Of a DNA stretch of 64,000 nt, positions 32,705-41,149 are shown piece after piece. The stretch is from DATMER01 sp040349255 (GTDB taxonomy: Bacteria; Acidobacteriota; Thermoanaerobaculia; Multivoradales; UBA5704), in contig JBEQUE010000010.1 in the NCBI GenBank assembly GCA_040349255.1, forward strand, positions 1-64,000. Direction: 5' to 3'. The stretch's first letter is position 1; the number at the start of each line of letters is the position of its first letter. The notes beneath the pieces are model-generated. The model made no database searches. It saw only the letters and a program-made list of their open reading frames with translations, and was not told the origin of the DNA. The position numbers and the translations under genes are program-made.

Positions 32705-35413
32705 CTATACCAACGGACTACCCGCAGCCCGCTTTGTTTTAACTCCGGGAGGTTGCTTACTCTCCGAAAGGAACGGCTTGGCGACTTGCGGGATCATCTT
32801 TTCTTCACGAAAGCTACCGCCTTCTGGGGTAGGCCTTACTCGAGGCCATATCGACTCTTGAGCACTAATGGCGTCCGCGTAATCGATGCCCAGAGCAGGG
32901 GCCAGAAAGTCATTCCATACACTTCGGGCAACCTCTTCTGCTTTACTTTTATCAATCTCAATTTCACCGGAACCACAAACAGCTACCTTGTTTTCCATCT
33001 CCCAACTAAGCTGCCCATAGAGAAACATCACAGCTTCGTCTCTCCTCAACTCTTCAGTGCGAATATCCGAAAGCGGCAATACCAACCAACGGCTTGTTCC
33101 GTTTGGGCGATGCCATACCTGGACTATTAAACCGCATCCCGGAATATCGCAACCGGCGCGCTCAAGCCAAGCGATAGATATATCATCTACAATTGTCTTA
33201 TGGACTGCCTTGCCGTCGAAGGCATAAAATTGGACGCTCGCCGCTCCATCAGCTCGAAGTACAATTCCTAGCCGCGGATCAGTGAACCTATATCCGCAAA
33301 TCCCTTGGGCATATGAGCGGTATAACCCAGCGAACGTCTCACCGTCGCAATTCGCAGTCAACCTTTGAGCTAGCGGAGTTGCCGCCCGGCCTATACCAAA
33401 GCCGCGGAAATCGCAGCTATCAAGGCGCGTCAGTCGCTCTCTATTAAGAAATTCGGATGATTCACGAAGAAGTTCGATGCGCCAGCACCCCTCCTTTCTA
33501 CGAGACAATGGAAGTCTCCCATGTAGACAATGTATGCATATTATGACTAAGGCCAAAAAATCTTGGCGGCTAACAAAATAAAAAGAAAACTCATCCAACA
33601 AGTTTACAATACCTTTAATTATGCCCGCCCCTCGAATCGACTTCATGAGGGATCTTGCTCTTTTTTCAATCTCCTCTCTCTCTGAGTCTGAGATTTTTGG
33701 AAAACTCGCATCGGCACATGCAGCCAGCAGATGAGCCAGATGCTTCCGCGCTTCACCCTTGACGGCCTTCCCAGGCGTTGTTAAATTGCGCAGCAGAGAA
33801 ACTGACCGGTCATCTCGGTCCTGTAACCACACCAGCCCGACAATAAGACGTTCACGTTCCACTTGAAAAGAAGGTGGAGACGAGTTCCAAGTGCCCCTGA
33901 CATAGTCACACCAATGTAAGCTATCCTTTAGCGTCCCGGCTACGATCGAAAAAAGGAGTTCGTCAAAACCTCGGCCAGTTAGCACTCTTTCCTTAAGAAC
34001 CATGGATTGATCCTTGGCTCGACTATCATTTAGTACTCTTTGTGCCATGTGCCGGGCTATCAAATAGCCCCTGCCTTCGGCCAACTTCGCCCGCCGCTCG
34101 CGAGGGTCATGCCATCGGCACAACGCCACAGCGCACCAGAAAACCAAGTCTATTACGTTATCCACGCTAGTGTAATCTCGAAACATATGGAGAGCGCACA
34201 AAAAATCACTTAGCGCATCGTGCTGCCGATGAGAGCGCGTCTTAGCACGCCCCCTTGCCCAGTATGACATCCCAAGATCGTGTAGATAGCTATGCTCCAA
34301 ACAGCGATCTATCGTATCGGTCAACAGGTGCTCAGCTTCTCGATATTTATACTGCTCTTCAAGGACTTCCGCCCGGTGTCTCCAGCAACGCATCTCGCCA
34401 AAGACGTTACCTAACTCGCGAAAGTATTCCTCCACTGCCACTAAGTCTGCGATTGCCTCTTGATAATAACCTCTTCGAGTCTCAATTCGCCCCCGATAGA
34501 GTTGCCCATGCTTCGCATAGCATTCAAGATACGAAGTTCCTTCTGCTTCTTCAATTACATGCTGCAAATTCGCCAAGGAAGTCGTATATTTATCTTCGTG
34601 GAACTGTTCAATGGCTACACGAAGCTTGGCCGAAAGGGCATAGCACCTTTCGAAACCCGACGTTCCTCCCTCCGGAATTTTTGTTGAGCCAGCCTTTGGA
34701 CTTAACGCGAAACTGAGGTAACGCTTAAGCTCCTCGTCATACCCAGTACGTAGATTGGCAAAAATGGCGTCAAATAATCCTTTTACTAAACGGCTCGGCC
34801 TGTTTTTATCAACTTGCAAATCTTTTACAAGCTCTGGGTCAGTGTAAAATGATCCTCGATGGAGTGATATCTCGAACAGCAGAGCCATCAGAAGATATCT
34901 ATAATAGAACAACGCGCTGGCTCGAAGACCTTTCCCCTCCTCAAATTCAGCCCTCTTAATCCAACGGAAGCAAGTGGCCGCGCAATCGAGAGCTGCTTCG
35001 TACTCACCAAGTAAGTAAGCAATCTGACTCATATAGTAGCTGCACAAAACGCAACTAATAGAGTCGATTGTTATATTACCTTGAGGAAGAACATTGGCAT
35101 CGCTACCTCTCGATTCCAGGCTGTCAGCCAACAGCGAAAGACTACTGTTTACCACCTCCGCAGCTCGGGTAAAGTCCGCAGAATTGTGATCTCCTTCGTG
35201 AGGCCGAGGTAAATCGATGCCAGGGATATCTCGGAGGAAGTCTAGAGCCCGCGCAATGAACTGACCTGTTTCGTGGTAGCTATTAAGAACCTCTACGAAT
35301 TTTTTCCAAATAGGTATGTAACTAGCACCGCCCACCAATTCTTTTCCGGCACCTTGGTAACCAAGATACTCCACAAGCCGGCAATTGATGTAAGACGTGT
35401 AAGGTAACGCCAT
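32705..35413 (-). CDS. large TPR-like protein of the MBL cassette, unknown
   Basis: 902-residue, largely alpha-helical protein with TPR-like helix pairs in the N-terminal half (for example YYMSQIAYLLGEYEAALDCA, YYQEAIADLVAVEEYFRELG, RHRAEVLEEQYKYREAEHLL). The C-terminal ~300 residues look different (FRGFGIGRAATPLAQRLTA, then a beta-rich part ending LFLYGQLSWEMENK-like) and match nothing I know. ATG at 35413 is preferred because AAAGGG lies 9 bases upstream; the longer frame begins with TTG. It is 38 bp after the MBL gene, same strand. Base composition is far more A+T-rich than the neighbours (the line at 33541 has 20 of 60 G+C), indicating transfer. Confidence 0.8.
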   Translation of the reverse strand: MALPYTSYINCRLVEYLGYQGAGKELVGGASYIPIWKKFVEVLNSYHETGQFIARALDFLRDIPGIDLPRPHEGDHNSADFTRAAEVVNSSLSLLADSLESRGSDANVLPQGNITIDSISCVLCSYYMSQIAYLLGEYEAALDCAATCFRWIKRAEFEEGKGLRASALFYYRYLLMALLFEISLHRGSFYTDPELVKDLQVDKNRPSRLVKGLFDAIFANLRTGYDEELKRYLSFALSPKAGSTKIPEGGTSGFERCYALSAKLRVAIEQFHEDKYTTSLANLQHVIEEAEGTSYLECYAKHGQLYRGRIETRRGYYQEAIADLVAVEEYFRELGNVFGEMRCWRHRAEVLEEQYKYREAEHLLTDTIDRCLEHSYLHDLGMSYWARGRAKTRSHRQHDALSDFLCALHMFRDYTSVDNVIDLVFWCAVALCRWHDPRERRAKLAEGRGYLIARHMAQRVLNDSRAKDQSMVLKERVLTGRGFDELLFSIVAGTLKDSLHWCDYVRGTWNSSPPSFQVERERLIVGLVWLQDRDDRSVSLLRNLTTPGKAVKGEARKHLAHLLAACADASFPKISDSEREEIEKRARSLMKSIRGAGIIKGIVNLLDEFSFYFVSRQDFLALVIICIHCLHGRLPLSRRKEGCWRIELLRESSEFLNRERLTRLDSCDFRGFGIGRAATPLAQRLTANCDGETFAGLYRSYAQGICGYRFTDPRLGIVLRADGAASVQFYAFDGKAVHKTIVDDISIAWLERAGCDIPGCGLIVQVWHRPNGTSRWLVLPLSDIRTEELRRDEAVMFLYGQLSWEMENKVAVCGSGEIEIDKSKAEEVARSVWNDFLAPALGIDYADAISAQESIWPRVRPTPEGGSFREEKMIPQVAKPFLSESKQPPGVKTKRAAGSPLV

Positions 35414-35451
35414 TGCTATCCACCCTTTCAAAGTTCAACTGCCGAGCAGAT

Positions 35452-36723
35452 TCAAAGCACAAACTGCTCGCTAGAGAACCACCTATATTCGCCAGTCTCA
35501 GAATCGCCAACTATAAAATTACGAACCACAGCGCGCGCATCCCCATCTTCGGAGAATAGGAATGCGGCGAAGGATTCTTGCCCCCCTTCTCCCCAAGCCT
35601 TATATCGCTTTGGCAGGCTCTTCACAGAAGGATAGGGAGGCTCTTCAGGGGACTTGAAGGCCCCCGGCGGCAGGAACTCCCATGGCTCAAGACCAAGTGC
35701 CGTAAAAAAATTGCTGACAGATCTTCTTTGAGACCTAGATAGTTTTTTATTGTCCGGTATGCTAGAGAGAAACAGCCGCCGCGAGATTTGCTCATGCTCT
35801 CGAATACAGTTAGGGCCTGGATGCCTCGAACCGGCACAGAGAAACACTGATACTGGCCCCTTCGATCTTCGCAAAGAATCACGGGGTCCGAGCATAGATA
35901 ATAGTAACGAGGGAGTTAAGCGATTTTCGTTGGCACCATGGTGCGGCACTTTTAGCAGGCACGCATGGTTTATAATAATGCTACTACCATCTGTCTGTAA
36001 TAGGGCCGATGGGCAGGCAGATCGCCCCATAATTCCGGACCAATAGGGTTGATTTATGGGAATGTTATATAAACTCTGCCATGCCGCACGAGGCGCATCC
36101 CCCCCCAAGAGCACAAGTTGATCCCCACACTCAATAGCAAGAACAGAAGAGTAGCGATTATCCCAGCGCTTGAGATCCTTTTGCGGTGCCCCCGCGTACT
36201 CCCGAGTAGATTTAAAGGCTTCCCTAATTGCTCTCGCAGTGAAGTCCACGTTTTGAAAAGCAGCAGGAAGAAGGAAGAAGCACGACTTCCCAAAAGGTCC
36301 TTGCGCAGTTATTTGAATATCGGTTTTTGCCTCTGTCTCCTGATCGAGTTGATCGATCAATTCAGACAAGGCGGGATAGGGCAGGAAGTCATCTACGGGC
36401 AGAGACCGCAGAACAGCCAACGTAAACGGTATCCGGATACTCGTCAATCTGCGCCCGCTTTCCCGAAAAAACTCTAGTGCAGGAGCCAATCCATCATAGT
36501 GATCCTTATGGAGGTGAGATAAGTGAACCAGTTCGATGGTTCCGCTCGAATTGGAGAAGCGCTTCAAAAACTCTACGGCGGGCACAACTCCCCCCCGCCT
36601 ATGTGCGTCTACGAGTATCCAACGGTCTCCAGGCAGGTGTACCAAGACCGAGTCACCTCCCCAACTATTGAGAAAGATAACACATGTATCTCCCGACCTC
36701 CAAAAGGGAGGTTCCTCTGGCAT
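35452..36723 (-). CDS. ComEC-type metallo-beta-lactamase-fold hydrolase
   Basis: 423-residue MBL-fold protein. The metal motif HLSHLHKDHYDG (His70, His72, Asp74, His75) is intact. LVLLGGDAPRAAW supplies the later Asp strand, and LLKVPHHGANENRL is the KVPHHG motif characteristic of ComEC/Rec2-type MBL domains. There are no transmembrane helices, so it is a free-standing cytoplasmic hydrolase, likely acting on a nucleic acid or nucleotide phosphoester. ATG at 36723 follows GAGAGGGGGTG. It is the first gene of an A+T-rich two-gene unit with its own promoter. The pairing with a large TPR-like protein suggests a defence or conflict module; this is inference. Confidence 0.8.
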   Translation of the reverse strand: MPEEPPFWRSGDTCVIFLNSWGGDSVLVHLPGDRWILVDAHRRGGVVPAVEFLKRFSNSSGTIELVHLSHLHKDHYDGLAPALEFFRESGRRLTSIRIPFTLAVLRSLPVDDFLPYPALSELIDQLDQETEAKTDIQITAQGPFGKSCFFLLPAAFQNVDFTARAIREAFKSTREYAGAPQKDLKRWDNRYSSVLAIECGDQLVLLGGDAPRAAWQSLYNIPINQPYWSGIMGRSACPSALLQTDGSSIIINHACLLKVPHHGANENRLTPSLLLSMLGPRDSLRRSKGPVSVFLCAGSRHPGPNCIREHEQISRRLFLSSIPDNKKLSRSQRRSVSNFFTALGLEPWEFLPPGAFKSPEEPPYPSVKSLPKRYKAWGEGGQESFAAFLFSEDGDARAVVRNFIVGDSETGEYRWFSSEQFVL

Positions 36724-36752
36724 TTTACACCCCCTCTCTAACTTTGAATACG

Positions 36753-36781
36753 ATGATAGCCTCGGTCCAAAACAGAAGCAA
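36753..36781 (-). promoter_or_regulatory. sigma-70-like promoter of the MBL/TPR cassette
   Basis: Minus-strand TTGCTT (-35, 36776-36781), 17-bp spacer, TATCAT (-10, 36753-36758), ending 29 bases before the ATG at 36723. It is well placed in the A+T-rich leader. Confidence 0.45.
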
Positions 36782-36884
36782 CTCTATGGCATAAAGACAT
36801 TCCATAATGCAAATTCTATTCTGGGGGAAGAAAGATGCTACCCGGAAAGGGGGTGACTCAGGAACGGAAGGGTGGGAACAAGAA

Positions 36885-37945
36885 AGGGTGACAGAGAGTT
36901 GAGGAGAAGGCGAGGGCGAAACCAAGGCGTCAGATGCCTCTCACTCGGTTCTCAGATGTGAACGGGTAGTTCTCGGCGATTCGGGCGAAAATCAACCTCC
37001 CGCCCGTCGCTTGCCGGCCGGAAATACCTCTCGCCACCCCTCTCATCAGCACACGAAGACAGACCTCTCCTCGCCACGACCGGCTGTGGACGTCATTTGG
37101 AAGGAAACTGAGGGGCGGGGCCAGCCTTCTGCGCCTACGGAGGCAGGGCTCTGACGAAAGGCAGACCCGGAGGGAACGAGCCCACCGGGAACCTCGCCGA
37201 CCGGTCACCCTGCTTGAGCAGCTCGGCCGCATCCCGGAACGCAGCCAGGAAAAGGCCATACGCCTCGCGCAGTCCATTGCGGATCGCCTTGCTCGCGGCG
37301 TGGAACCGCGGCGCCGGCGACTTTTTCGTCCTGTTCGGCCGGGTATGAGGTCTCTGCCTGCGCACCTCATCAACGCCCAGGACCGAAGTTCCTCTCTCCG
37401 CTCCGGTGGAAGGGGTGACTGGAAGGGGTGACAGAGAGTTGAGGAGAGGCGAAGGCGAAACCAAGGCGTCAGATGCCTCTCACTCGGTTCTCAGACGCCA
37501 GCTAAACGGGTAGTTCTCGGCGCTTCGGGCGGAAATCAGCCTTTCGCCCGACGCTCGCCGGCCGAAAATACCTCTCGCCGCCCCTCTCATCAGCGCACGT
37601 GGGCAGACCTCTCCTCGCCACGACCGAGCTTGGACGTCATTTGGAAGGAGACTGAGGGTCGGGTCCAGCCTTCTGCGTCTACGGAGGCAGGGCTCTGACG
37701 AACGGCAGACCCGGAGGGAACGAGCCCAGCGGGAACCTCGCCGACCGGTCACCCTGCTTGAGCAGCTCGGCCGCATCCCGGAACGCAGCCAGGAAGAGGC
37801 CATACGCCTCGCGCAGTCCATCGCGGATTGCCTTGCTCGCGGCGTGGAACCGCGGCGCCGGTGACTTTTTCGTCCTGTTCGGCCGGTTATGGGGTCTCTG
37901 CCTGAGCACCGCGTCAGCACCCAGGACCGAAGTTCCTCTCTCGAT
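36885..37945. repeat. tandem direct duplication, offset 540 bp
   Basis: Two copies of a segment of about 520 bp lie head to tail (about 36885-37401 and 37425-37945). Landmark ACAGAGAGTT starts at 36891 and again at 37431, an exact 540-bp offset; GACGTCATTTGGAAGGA and TACGGAGGCAGGGCTCTGACG recur at the same offset. By eye they are roughly 90% identical. Each copy contains the 3' end of the same transposase-like gene. The joint carries a small repeat GGAAGGGGTGAC twice. This is a duplication, not an intact insertion sequence; no terminal inverted repeats were found. Confidence 0.85.
37138..37401 (-). pseudogene. transposase-like C-terminal fragment, copy 1
   Basis: Minus-strand fragment encoding TSVLGVDEVRRQRPH, RPNRTKKSPAPRFHAASKAI and FPVGSFPPGLPFV, nearly identical to the C-terminus of copy 2 (37679-38170). 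It lacks everything upstream of the duplication joint, so it cannot be functional. Confidence 0.6.
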
Positions 37946-38170
37946 CCGAGCCGCTCGCGCGTCGCGCTCGATTTCCTCGACCAACTCGGCAACCCGCTGC
38001 CGATACGCCTCCAGCGAGAGGTGATCCCAACAGGGCAGCCGGCTCAGGACGAAGCTCTCCTCGGCGGCGTAAGTCAGGCGCTCATACTCCTCGCCTCGAT
38101 TGCGAGCGGCATACTCCTGGGTCCGATCGAACCAATAGCCCTTGAGCGGCACGTCCTCCAGGATCGAGCG
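37679..38170 (-). pseudogene. transposase-like (Y1/RAYT type?) C-terminal remnant, copy 2
   Basis: About 160 residues resemble the C-terminal tail of a Y1-type (REP-associated) transposase group seen in Acidobacteriota and Planctomycetes: LPCWDHLSLEAYRQRVAELV, then TKKSPAPRFHAASKAIRDGL, and FPLGSFPPGLPFV at the end. The catalytic HUH and Tyr region expected upstream is absent; upstream DNA instead reads a 12-bp tandem repeat (38224-38247) and the second palindrome array. The family assignment is from memory of the tail pattern and is tentative. Confidence 0.5.
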
Positions 38171-38295
38171 CGCCGCGTGGACGCCTGGCCTGGCCGAGGG
38201 TGCCAGAGTCCTCAGGAACGAACCGGAATTGCGCCCGGAATTGCGCCCAAGGCCTCTTCGCACAGGCGTCTCAAGCTCGATCTACCCCCAAACCG

Positions 38296-38820
38296 TCGCG
38301 AACCCGCCTCACTTCGCGACGATCCGGGCATCGCAGTCACAAACTCACGTCAAAATCGTCTCGATCCCGCCTTGGATCGCGACGTCATCAGCCTGCCTGC
38401 CGACGAAAGAGACGGGGATCGTCGCGATCCCCGCCCGAATAAGCGGGCCAGATTCCTACAGAATCGATCCTCATCTGAAATCCGTCGCGGATCAGGAATG
38501 GATCGCGACGAATTCACCAAGCTTCGCGACGGATTCAGGCCATTGCTCGCGACCCGGCAAGAGATCGCGACGAATTTAAAAAAGATCGCGACGAATTCGA
38601 CTCTATACGTCTCGCATAGCGCCACTTCGCGACGCTTCGCACGGATTTGACGGCACGATCCCGAGATCAGTCCTCGAAAAGACCGAGATCGCGACGGATT
38701 TCCCGCTTCGAGACAGCCGCAGAAGAGAATCCGTCGCGAAAGAACCCTATTCCGCGACGCTATTGACAGGGATCGCGACGATCCCCATCCACTCCGTCGC
38801 GAAATTGGAGAAGATCGCGA
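38296..38820. repeat. array of TCGCGA-centred sites on a ~20.5-bp lattice
   Basis: Non-coding spacer (38264-39063) upstream of the DUF6600 gene. Fifteen exact TCGCGA hexamers occur in 525 bp (about 0.13 expected at uniform base composition), with centres 38298.5, 38316.5, 38379.5, 38424.5, 38505.5, 38526.5, 38549.5, 38567.5, 38588.5, 38629.5, 38691.5, 38736.5, 38775.5, 38799.5 and 38817.5. Near matches lie at 38333.5, 38487.5, 38614.5 and 38754.5. The extended motif is directional, GATCGCGACGNATT. Most copies read forward; those at 38298.5, 38424.5, 38487.5, 38736.5 and 38799.5 are inverted. Adjacent steps cluster at 18, 21 and 23-24 bp, and larger gaps are near multiples of 20.5. The rest of the spacer to 39063 shows nothing recognisable. 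Confidence 0.8.
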
Positions 38821-39063
38821 CGCTTTTTCGTCTCCTCGGAGAAGGACGGATCGGCAGGCCGGGCCGGGCCGGACGACCCAGGACAGGAGCCAGAGGCTTC
38901 TGGAGCTTCTGGAGCGAGCAGGCCACTCGACTTCGCGGTTCGCCCTTCCACCGCGGTGTCTCGTCTTGAGCACCCATCGGAAGCGGCATGCATCTTGCTC
39001 TTCTATCACCCTGGAGCATCCGGCGCGGTGCCTGCCTCATAAATTTCACGACTCCAGCAACTC

Positions 39064-39092
39064 AGGGCACCGCGAGAAGCGGGAGGTGCCCT
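39064..39092 (+). promoter_or_regulatory. hairpin enclosing the ribosome site of the DUF6600 gene
   Basis: Perfect 8-bp inverted repeat AGGGCACC (39064-39071) / GGTGCCCT (39085-39092) ends exactly at the ATG at 39093. The GGGAGG ribosome site straddles loop and stem, so the folded RNA would occlude initiation; it may be a translational switch. Confidence 0.5.
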
Positions 39093-40412
39093 ATGAAGAT
39101 CGCTCCGATCGCACTCGTTCTGTTGGTCCTGGCGATCCCCGCCACCGCCGACATTCCGTTCGCCTCCTCCATCCATCCGAACCCTGCCGGTGGCGCCGAC
39201 GTCGATCTCGGCTTCTTCTTCGACTCGCTCTCGCCCTACGGCAACTGGGTCCAAACCCCGGCGTACGGCTGGGCCTTCGTGCCGGACGTGGCCACGACGA
39301 CCTGGCGCCCGTACACCGATGGGCAGTGGCTGTACACCGACGCGGGTTGGACCTGGCTGTCGGAGGAGCCCTTCGGCTGGGCGACGTATCACTATGGAAG
39401 ATGGGACCTGAATCCGGACTACGGCTGGATGTGGGTCCCGGGCGACCAGTGGGCTCCGGCCTGGGTCGATTGGCGAGCGACCGACGACTCCATCGGCTGG
39501 GCGCCCTTGCCACCCTCCTACACGGTGAGGCGGAATCTCGCCTGGCCCAGGATGGACGTGGACCTTCCCGCGGAGGCGTACGTCTTCGTGCCGGAGACCC
39601 GGTTCCTGCAACCGGGGGTGATGGCCTTCGCGTTGCCGCCCGGCCAGATCCCGGGGCTGTTCCGTTCGAGCCGGCGCTTCACCCAATTCCGGTTCGCCAA
39701 CGACCGGATCATCGACGAGGGTCTTCCCTTCGTCACGGTCCAGCGGCGGATCGGCCGGCGCATTCCGCGCTACCAATTGGTGGATCTTGCACCCCGCTTC
39801 TGGGGCAGCCGTCCGAGGGCGCGTGTCGCGGGCAACCGGCTCGAAATCTTCCGGCCACGGGTCCTGCGGACTGCAGTGGCGGTGCCGCCGGCCCGGCCCA
39901 TCGCGAGCCGGTCGGTGATGAGGGTCCACGATGCGGTGAGGGTGCGGAAGCTGGCGCGAGCCCGCGCGGCGGCCTTCAACCTGCCGCCGCCAAGAGCCGT
40001 TGCCGTCTCGCGGCGCGACTTCGGACAGAGCCGGCGGGTCGGACCACCGGATACCCGCCAAGTGGTCGTGGGCCGCGACTTCGGGAAGACCCGCGGCATT
40101 GGAGGCATTGGACAGGAAACCCACGTCACGAGATCCCGGCGCGCCTTCGACAGGAGCCACGGAATCGAAAAAGGTGTCCGCAGGCAGCAGCTTTCGCCTC
40201 GCCGTGGCACACGTCTTGATCAGGGACGCAAGGCAGAAATCCGGCGCCAGGACGTCCGCACGAGCCGCGGCCGGCCCGAGGTCCGCCGTTCCTCGCGCGG
40301 TGCGCCGCCTCCCCGGCTCAAGGTGGAGAGGCACCGCTCCAGCCGCCCGACCCGAATCTCCCCGGGCGGCCCGAAGCGGACACGCGTCGGGGCTGCCAGG
40401 AAACGCCGGTGA
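39093..40412 (+). CDS. DUF6600-type secreted protein
   Basis: 439-residue exported protein: signal peptide MKIAPIALVLLVLAIPATA, then the aromatic-rich DUF6600 region with Tyr/Trp repeats such as SPYGNWVQTPAYGWAFVP, TDGQWLYTDAGWTWLSEEPF, GWATYHYGRWDLNPDYGW and DSIGWAPLPPSY. The C-terminal ~250 residues are basic and Arg-rich, without recognisable domains. The family is envelope-associated and of unknown function. ATG at 39093 directly follows the ribosome-site hairpin. The second palindrome array lies 270 bp upstream. Confidence 0.85.
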   Translation: MKIAPIALVLLVLAIPATADIPFASSIHPNPAGGADVDLGFFFDSLSPYGNWVQTPAYGWAFVPDVATTTWRPYTDGQWLYTDAGWTWLSEEPFGWATYHYGRWDLNPDYGWMWVPGDQWAPAWVDWRATDDSIGWAPLPPSYTVRRNLAWPRMDVDLPAEAYVFVPETRFLQPGVMAFALPPGQIPGLFRSSRRFTQFRFANDRIIDEGLPFVTVQRRIGRRIPRYQLVDLAPRFWGSRPRARVAGNRLEIFRPRVLRTAVAVPPARPIASRSVMRVHDAVRVRKLARARAAAFNLPPPRAVAVSRRDFGQSRRVGPPDTRQVVVGRDFGKTRGIGGIGQETHVTRSRRAFDRSHGIEKGVRRQQLSPRRGTRLDQGRKAEIRRQDVRTSRGRPEVRRSSRGAPPPRLKVERHRSSRPTRISPGGPKRTRVGAARKRR

Positions 40413-40416
40413 TGAG

Positions 40417-40767
40417 CTAGTCTTCCCCGGTTACAGAGATACCCGTGACACTCGCCGGCTTCAGCCGGCAGCCGTTCAGATAGTTGTAGACCTGGTTGTC
40501 GGTCAGCTCACGGCCTCTTACAGGCGGCGTCGTCAAGGAAAATGGACCCTCAGGGTCGCGCGGAGGAGGGGGATTGGGCACGAAGCTCCCTCGTGGCACA
40601 CAACCCAGGATGTAGTTCCTCAGGTTCACAACCGAAGGCGGCCGGCCCGGGCCGTCAAACTCAAACTCGACATCCCAGGCACTGTTGGCGAACGCAGGGG
40701 CCGCCATGCCCAGGGCCACGATCAGAGTGCAGAGAGCGGAAGCGAAGAGGATGCTCTTTCTTTTCAT
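40417..40767 (-). CDS. small secreted protein, unknown
   Basis: 116 residues: signal peptide (ILFASALCTLIVALGMAAPAFA), then a mature part of about 88 residues with two Cys (YILGCVPRG, YLNGCRLKP) that may form a disulfide, and a Pro-rich stretch VPNPPPPRDPEGP. GGGAG precedes ATG at 40767. It converges with the DUF6600 gene, leaving 4 bp between the stops. No family recognised. Confidence 0.7.
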   Translation of the reverse strand: MKRKSILFASALCTLIVALGMAAPAFANSAWDVEFEFDGPGRPPSVVNLRNYILGCVPRGSFVPNPPPPRDPEGPFSLTTPPVRGRELTDNQVYNYLNGCRLKPASVTGISVTGED

Positions 40768-40855
40768 GTCGATCTCCCAGGGAACGATGTGGCTGTGTGC
40801 CAGCTATGCGTCCCATAGGAGACGACGACGAACGCTTGCCGTGAAGTCGCTGGAA

Positions 40856-40883
40856 GCCCCCGAGGCGCGGCAGCCTCGGGGGC
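40856..40883 (-). terminator. hairpin after the lanthipeptide precursor gene
   Basis: Perfect 11-bp stem GCCCCCGAGGC / GCCTCGGGGGC with a 6-base loop, 27 bp past the stop of the 40911-41063 gene. There is no U-tract, but the stem is very strong. Confidence 0.6.
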
Positions 40884-40910
40884 ACGATCGGAAGGACGCC
40901 ACGAAGGCGG

Positions 40911-41063
40911 TCAGCAGTAGCAGGACACGCCGGTGCAGCGCTCGGTGCAGATGATCGTCGCACCTCCGACGGCCAACTTCAGATCGCTGTCGTTCAGATT
41001 GCGCAGGGTCTCGCGATTGAGCTCGAGCTTCTTCAACTTCCTGGGCTGCGTCTCTTTCTTCAT
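40911..41063 (-). CDS. class I lanthipeptide-like precursor peptide
   Basis: 50-residue RiPP precursor. The leader KKLELNRETLRNLNDSDLKL ending AVGG (Gly33-Gly34) matches the leader family of class I lanthipeptides and related GG-type natural-product precursors (KLxLNKETLRxL...GG). The 16-residue core ATIICTERCTGVSCYC has four Cys and four Ser/Thr, suitable for thioether rings. GGGAG lies 8 bases before ATG at 41063, and a strong hairpin follows the stop. No LanB dehydratase, LanC cyclase, peptidase or exporter gene is visible in the window, so modification would have to be in trans. A TPR paralogue gene lies 86 bp upstream on the same strand. Confidence 0.75.
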   Translation of the reverse strand: MKKETQPRKLKKLELNRETLRNLNDSDLKLAVGGATIICTERCTGVSCYC

Positions 41064-41149
41064 GGCATCGCTCCCTTTCGTGTGAGGGGTCCGGCCCAGC
41101 CCCACCGGCTGGCCACGGCAGGGTACCACGAGGGCTGGCCACGCTTGCC

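Noticed and set aside
36885..37945. Intact insertion sequence
   Set aside because: The duplicated copies carry only the 3' end of a transposase-like gene; no terminal inverted repeats or target duplications were found.
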